Assembly (NCBI GenBank): GCA_020543525.1
Contig: JAHYIO010000007.1
Span: 1,381,782-1,445,781 of the forward strand
Origin: Coriolopsis trogii
Lineage: Eukaryota > Basidiomycota > Agaricomycetes > Polyporales > Polyporaceae
Direction of reading: 5' to 3'
DNA length: 64,000 bases
Part shown: piece after piece, positions 59,050 to 64,000 of the stretch
How the letters are laid out: each line of letters starts with the position of its first letter
Position numbering within the stretch: position 1 is the first letter of the stretch
The notes under the pieces: model-generated
The model's database searches: none
What the model was told of the DNA's origin: nothing
What the model saw: the letters and a program-made list of their open reading frames with translations, nothing else
Program-made: the position numbers and the translations under genes

Positions 59050-59836
59050 CTTATAGCCATACACTGTGGCTATCTGATGGCACCAGTTGTGTTGCAAACA
59101 GACGAATATTGGGTGAGCTATGAGCCATATACACTTGCCCAAATGTGGAAAGTTGGGATGGGTGTAATTGCGACTTTGGGCGCTTACATAAGCATATTGT
59201 AGCCGTGGTCAATCGGTCTCTAACGGTACCGGTCTTATCCAAAACGGACAAGTATTGACCCGGTTAGTACCAATATAAACTTGCCCAAATGCGGAAAGCC
59301 AGGGGTCTCTGGGGCGAGGTTGGGCGCCTATGGACGTCACCAAGCGCCCACAACCTGGAACAGCGCCGGGTCCGTCACGTGGTCACGTGACAAACTGACG
59401 CAGCGTCAGACTGTCACGTGTATTCGGCGCTTGTGACGTGGTCATGTGACAAACCGACGCAGCCTACGGTACCGGAATGTCACATGATCACCTCACTAGC
59501 GCCGTCACGTGACATTCTAGTACGGTACCAGATACCGGCGCTTGTTGACGGGCTAAGCGCCGGCAAGGTCGTTGCAAACACCCCTGACCTTCCGCATTTG
59601 GGCAAGTTTATATTGCCCTTAGCCCGGTCAATAATGTTCCTTTAAATATGAGACTAGTACCATTAGAAAGCATGCATCCGCGCCTACAACATGAGTATGT
59701 AAGCGCCCAAATATGTCCTTTTCCCCACCCCCAACTTTCCGCATTTAGGCAAGTTTGTACCCCCCTTAGCTACCCCAATAGTGGGCTGTTTGACATGAGA
59801 CTAGTATCATTGTAAAGCTCTCATTTATGCCTACAT
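59050..59836. mobile_element. ~790-bp foldback (palindromic) element
   Basis: The two halves are imperfect inverted repeats around a centre near 59443. Matched pairs include ACTTGCCCAAATG at 59133 with its complement ending at 59754, ATATAAACTTGCCCAAATGC near 59275 with its complement at 59590-59612, and GGCGCTTACATA near 59180 with TATGTAAGCGCC near 59700. The centre holds several CACGTGA sites. No open frame and no clear target duplication are seen, so it could be a foldback transposon or a degenerated inverted duplication. Confidence 0.65.
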
Positions 59837-60190
59837 TATGGAGGGTAGCATACCCATGCTAGAGCTAAGCAACCTCTGTTATATCTGGGTATACTTTCTT
59901 CAGATGGCTAGCTGTGGTAATTAAGATGAATAGAAAGCCATAGTCCAAGTCTTTTGTCTTAGCACTTCAGCCTTTAGCACCCTTACTAGGCCTATTGTGG
60001 ATCATCTTGAAGGTACTACAGTCAAGGTTGTGCTTATACGTTCAGATGATTAATGCTGACATAGTCTGTTTCACAAGTTCTTGGATGGGCAAGAGCATGG
60101 ATGCTTGAACAGCAAGTTTTGTTGGCGGTGCCCTACTCATACTAAGCGGTCCAACAGTCCTTGTCCACCTTAATAGATCGTCACTATTAA
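59837..60190. other. AT-rich spacer
   Basis: I see no gene, repeat or element in this stretch. Confidence 0.35.
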
Positions 60191-60209
60191 CAATGAGTCT
60201 ACCAACATT

Positions 60210-60950
60210 GTGCCCACCCTTCCTCCAGCCCCTCTGATCTCCTCCTCCACTGTGTTATCTCCTCAAGTTGGTGCAGTTCGAGCACGTGCTCTTTCAACAA
60301 CTCTTGCCCTAGGACCTTCTAGTACCACAGCTACAGCCAGCCACCACTCTGTCCAGGATAACGTTCAACGTGGAGCAGCATTTGCTGAAGCTGTACAGGC
60401 TGCCAAAGGGGCAAGGCTGGATAGAGAAGCACAACTACAGCCACTACTTGAGCGGTAGAGGAAGGCTTTGGACAAGTTTTCTGGGCACTGTGGATTGTGC
60501 CAGATTACGAGGCGGAAGAACTACCTGGTGCAAGATCAGCACAACATTGTGCATTGTCCAACTATGGTGGAGCTGCTAAAGAAGATGAATGAGGATAGTC
60601 GGCGGACTGGTAGAGAGTACTTGGACTGGAGGAAGCAGCTAAGGTACTATGGGTCAATGGGTGCTTGGTCAAAGTGCCACATACCGTTCCTTCAGGATCT
60701 TCTTCATCTTACGAATGCTAGGAAGGGCAAGAGGACAAGCTGCAACATAGCATGGCTGGACATGATAGCGCGGATGGTATACTGGGCATAGTACTGCAAT
60801 GAGTGGTGTAGGTTGGCTAAGAGGGAGTTTGGGATAAGTTGGGTGAATGATACGTCATTTGCAGCGTGGTTGGTGAGTAGGAACAAGGATGAGAGATATC
60901 TGAACATAGCTAGGTTTTGGTTGTGGTTGGTAGAGTGTTGGCTATGAGAG
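60210..60950 (+). pseudogene. Decayed Cys/His-rich protein remnant
   Basis: One reading frame is open apart from two TAG codons (60456-60458 and 60789-60791). It reads SVQDNVQRGAAFAEAVQAAK, RKALDKFSGHCGLCQITRRK, QDQHNIVHCPTMVELLKKMN, REYLDWRKQLRYYGSMGAWS, KCHIPFLQDLLH, YCNEWCRLAKREFGISW, and ends in VECWL at about 60947. The CGLC...H...C pattern recalls the Cys-rich C-terminal tail attached to some subtelomeric RecQ-like helicases of Agaricomycetes, but I cannot confirm that. Further decayed coding-like text (ELEEACVHALSRLLIAYL near 61435) may be its continuation. Confidence 0.4.
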
Positions 60951-61740
60951 AGATTTGGTGTTCATAGGCTTGGATAAACCCTAGGCTTGGGCAGGACCTA
61001 ATCCTAAATTAGGGTTTAAATATCTCTCTGAACACATAGGGAGTTGCTGAGCATCATACACAGCAGCCAATCTTCTGCACTTGTAGTCCCACAACCGCGC
61101 ATCAAGTAATATTTTGTAACATGCTACTCTTACTAGTATTATGCAAAGGATTCTGATTGAATTGAAGGAGAAGTGCTAGCCATTATTTTTCAGTGTTCCT
61201 GAGAGCTTAACGTGGAAAAGTAGTTCACTATAATATTGCTAGTATTGTAACACACCTACCGTGAACAATCCTTCTATGCTTCATTTTAGAATGCTTATTC
61301 CAGGCCTTGAACACACAGCTGGCTAGATGATTGGGTTGCACCAGATGCTCCTAGGAACAGACCACCTAGAGTATCTCACACCTAGAGAAGATCATTGTCA
61401 TTATATAGGGTCAGAAAAGCGTACACAGATACAGAGCTTGAAGAGGCTTGTGTGCATGCACTTAGTAGATTGTTAATTGCATACTTGTAATGCTGCATAG
61501 CAAAGTGCTCAAAAGCACTGCAGCTGGGTGTGTAAACTTGGTGGAATCCAGATCAAGCTGAGTAAATTTTTCTTGAGGGGTGAACAAGCTCCAGACCTGA
61601 GGAGCATTTGTTCTGCCACCTCTTTCAGAGTATGACAAGCTTTCAGAAAGCCATTAAATTATCAAGATATTTACATGGGACTGTGAGGGACATTAGAAAG
61701 CAAACCTCTTCAGAGTTGAGAGATACCTTGCCTAAATTTG
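60951..61740. other. AT-rich subtelomeric DNA with decayed coding traces
   Basis: Frames are closed by many stops. Short protein-like stretches around 61320-61490 may belong to the remnant upstream. Confidence 0.35.
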
Positions 61741-61744
61741 GTGG

Positions 61745-62205
61745 TGTGTGAGGCTGGAGGAGGCTCACATGTGTGCAGTACAGTACGAGTTGTGCCTATG
61801 TGGTGCTGCATTACAAAGGACCTCAAGAGTATGAGGCTTGAGGAAACTCATTGCGTACGGGCCTCGAGGAGGCTCGCGAGCGTGCAGTATAGTGCGAATT
61901 GCGCGCTTGTGGTGTTGCACTACAGAGGGCCTCGAGAAGGCTCACGTGCGTGTGGAGATGCGAGGAAACTCATTGCGTACGGGCCTCGAGGAGGCTCGCG
62001 AGCGTGCAGTGTAGTGCGAATTGCGCGCTTGTGGTGTTGCACTACAGAGGGCCTCGAGGAGGCTCACGCGCGTACGGAGATGCGAGGAAACTCATTGCGT
62101 ATGGGCCTCGAGGAGGCTCGCGAGCGTGCAGTGTAGTGCGAATTGCGCGCTTGTGGTGTTGCACTACAGAGGGCCTCGAGGAGGCTCACGCGCGTATGGG
62201 ACTCG
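61745..62205. repeat. 122-bp GC-rich minisatellite, about 4 copies
   Basis: Three near-identical units begin GCCTCGAGGAGGCTCGCGAG at 61861, 61983 and 62105 (122-bp spacing), preceded by a diverged copy from about 61745. Units are GC-rich with CpG and CTCGAG sites, in contrast to the AT-rich surroundings. Open frames through the array are a by-product of the repetition. Confidence 0.9.
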
Positions 62206-62286
62206 AGGTTGAGTGTCAAAGGAACAGAATTATAAGAAATTAATATAATACATGCATTGAACTATAATGTTCAGTTCAAGAGTCCA

Positions 62287-62365
62287 AGTACATGCGATGC
62301 GTAGTAGATACAGCGTTCAGTCCATGTCCGAGTACATGCGATGCGTAGATACAGAATGCCAGTCC
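62287..62365. repeat. 44-bp direct repeat, two copies
   Basis: AGTACATGCGATGCGTAG recurs at 62287 and 62331, followed by ATACAG in both copies. Confidence 0.75.
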
Positions 62366-62379
62366 GTCCGAACTCACCG

Positions 62380-63959
62380 TCAGTCAAGCCGATTGTTCGC
62401 CAGGAAGTCCTTTGCCCTGTCGTCCAGTCCCTTCTGCACCTTCTGCGCTGTGATCGCGTGCTTCAGCGAGCGTCGCCAATGCGTGGCGGTGCGAAGCTGA
62501 AACGTCCCATTGCGGATGGCCTTGAGGTGGTTGACGAACCACGACTCGCAGTACGGCGTCCAATAGCCGACATTGAGGCTACACTTGTCCCAAGTGTCGC
62601 ACCTGGGCCACCATGACATGAGGTACACGTCGTTCACGTTTTGGCGTTGGTCTGCAGCACAATATTAGTCGATAATAATATATATGTGAGGGGAACTTAC
62701 CGATAAACACGCGATAGACACCACAGATGACATCGAGCTCATCTGGGGAGAGCTCGTCATCGTAACTGTCATTACCTCGCGTCGGTCGGAAGGCTTTGCC
62801 ATGCACCAGCACGTCGAGAGAGGGACCTTCAGCTGCGAGGTCGGCGAGGTTCCCCTGCGTGAGCTCCATAGCCAGGCGCCAGATGATACCTCCTCTTCGA
62901 ATAGCAGCTCGCGCACGAGGACTGCTCAGGATGTCCCGCGCGCGAGTTTCGTACGCAGCGTAGTCGTACCTATTGAAGATGGTGTTGTGAGCGCGCCACC
63001 CGAGAACCGCTCGAATGGGAGGGGCCAGTGAAATGGGATCGCGCGGCAATGGGGTGTACAGCGTCTGGTGTGCGATGCCGTACTTGCTCACATATCGAGC
63101 GGCCTCCTGGCTTGTCTTGATGCTGTGTTGCCGGTAGAGCTGGAGGACGCTGGCAGGACTATACAGCATTAGATCCCATAAGCTCGAGGACTTGTCGTCT
63201 TTGTACCGGACGCGGTACATGGGCAGACTGTTCAGCTCCATGACACGAACGGTCATTTTCGGATGCTGGCGGTGAGGGAGCAGGAGGTACTCGGGATTGG
63301 CGGGCGCACAGTCCCAGAGGACTGGTGGCAGAGGGCTCTTCTCCAGGAGGGCATGGATGAAGGGACACAGGCACTGGACCTTCGACTCCTCGATCTTGAG
63401 GTCCTCGTCGAGATAGCCGAGTGTCTTGGCAAGCTGCTCGACGGGGTACTTCTTGACGGGTTGTGGTGGCGGTGGCTCGGACCAAATGAGACCGAAGCGT
63501 TGACGAAGGATGACATCAACGTGAGCCATGAAAGGAGCGTACTCGATGTCCTCGCGCTGGTAATATGCCTCAAGGTCCGTGCGGAAGGATGCAGCAACGG
63601 GTGTCGGGGGCGCCTCGTTTGCCTGGCTGCTGCTGGGCCCGGCGACAGCGGGGTCGGCGGTGGGGTAGCCGTCTGCGTCCCAGTCGTCGGGGTCGTCGTC
63701 GTCGTCGCCGCCCTCCTCGCCTGGCGCAAGCTTGGCGCAGATGTCCCATTCGTCAGCGAAAGAGTCGTACCTCTTCTGCCGCTGACTATACATGCCCCAC
63801 ACGTCCTGGATAGCCTGGCGGCCGACTACCGACCGGTAGTCGAGTTCCCACCACTCTGGATTGGAGGTCATATCGATGTCGATATACTCCTTCCAGAGGT
63901 AGACTCTCGTGGGGCGAGTCGGCTGTTTGAACGTCTTGGCGATCTCCTCCCGCTTGAGT
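62380..63959 (-). CDS. Unknown protein, 5' end replaced by telomere
   Basis: Exons 63959..62701 and 62651..62380 (49-nt intron). I do not recognise a named family. The frame is open and coding-like up to the telomere: LKREEIAKTFKQPTRPTRVY, LWKEYIDIDMTSNPEWWELD, YRSVVGRQAIQDVWGMYSQR, an acidic stretch, PVEQLAKTLGYLDEDLKIEE, LPRDPISLAPPIRAVLGWRA, and after the intron NVNDVYLMSWWPRCDTWDKC and TQLRTATHWRRSL-like basic text (FQLRTATHWRRSLKHAI), ending FLANNRLD. The first available ATG is at 63871, but residues before it read like continuing protein, so the original start was probably beyond the present chromosome end. A link to a mobile element is possible but unproven. Confidence 0.65.
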
Positions 63960-64000
63960 TAGGGTTAGGGTTAGGGTTAGGGTTAGGGTTAGGGTTAGGG
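63960..64000 (+). repeat. Telomere, TTAGGG repeats
   Basis: Nearly seven perfect TTAGGG units running to the end of the window in the orientation expected at a right chromosome end. The repeat starts immediately after GCTTGAG of the adjoining gene, without subtelomeric spacer. Confidence 0.97.

Noticed and set aside
61738..62243. Several overlapping frames rich in Arg/Cys (GPRGGSRACSVVRIARLW)
   Set aside because: They are products of the 122-bp tandem repeat read in different phases.

Overview
This window reads as the right end of a filamentous basidiomycete chromosome, probably an Agaricomycete and possibly a polypore. The evidence is GC-rich coding sequence broken by many 45-95 nt introns, basidiomycete-typical families (a FunK1 kinase, MYND zinc-finger paralogs, a MARVEL-like four-TM protein, a BCAS3 protein, an SKT5 protein), secreted wood-decay-type enzymes, and a TTAGGG telomere as the last 41 bases. 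The genus-level placement is inference.

Layout. 1-15 kb holds a secreted GMC oxidoreductase cut by the left edge, an orphan gene, a tandem pair of MYND-family genes (the first has lost its zinc finger), a MARVEL-like membrane protein, a secreted GH3 beta-glucosidase and a secreted GH92 alpha-mannosidase. 16.5-21.6 kb is a tandem pair of salicylate-hydroxylase-like FAD monooxygenases, both ending in CaaX prenylation motifs. 21.6-26.7 kb is a 5.2 kb GC-rich stretch without a convincing gene, carrying an 18-bp minisatellite. 26.7-29.5 kb is a coiled-coil regulator with a long-looped GATA-like zinc finger. 32-35.5 kb has three compact single-exon membrane-protein genes. 36-44.4 kb holds a secreted aldose 1-epimerase and a large BCAS3 gene with a 913-nt first intron. 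44.7-53.1 kb holds a damaged OTT_1508-like deaminase gene, an NCS1 nucleobase permease, an SKT5/Chs4 chitin-synthase activator (CaaX CVIM) and a zinc alcohol dehydrogenase. Between the deaminase and the permease lies an inverted, internally deleted duplicate of parts of the SKT5-ADH locus.

53-64 kb is the subtelomere: a hAT-type MITE with perfect TIRs and 8-bp target duplications, a FunK1 kinase broken by one TAG, then AT-richer repetitive DNA (a ~180-bp tandem repeat, a ~790-bp foldback palindrome, decayed protein remnants, a 122-bp GC-rich minisatellite), and finally a conserved-looking gene of unknown function whose 5' end has been replaced by telomere repeats.

Functional links are loose, as expected for a fungal chromosome. 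GMC oxidase, GH3, GH92 and epimerase fit extracellular carbohydrate and lignocellulose turnover. SKT5 serves chitin synthesis. Exon joins given as coordinate lists were checked by hand for reading frame; where only a span is given, the exon structure was read but not every junction was fixed.
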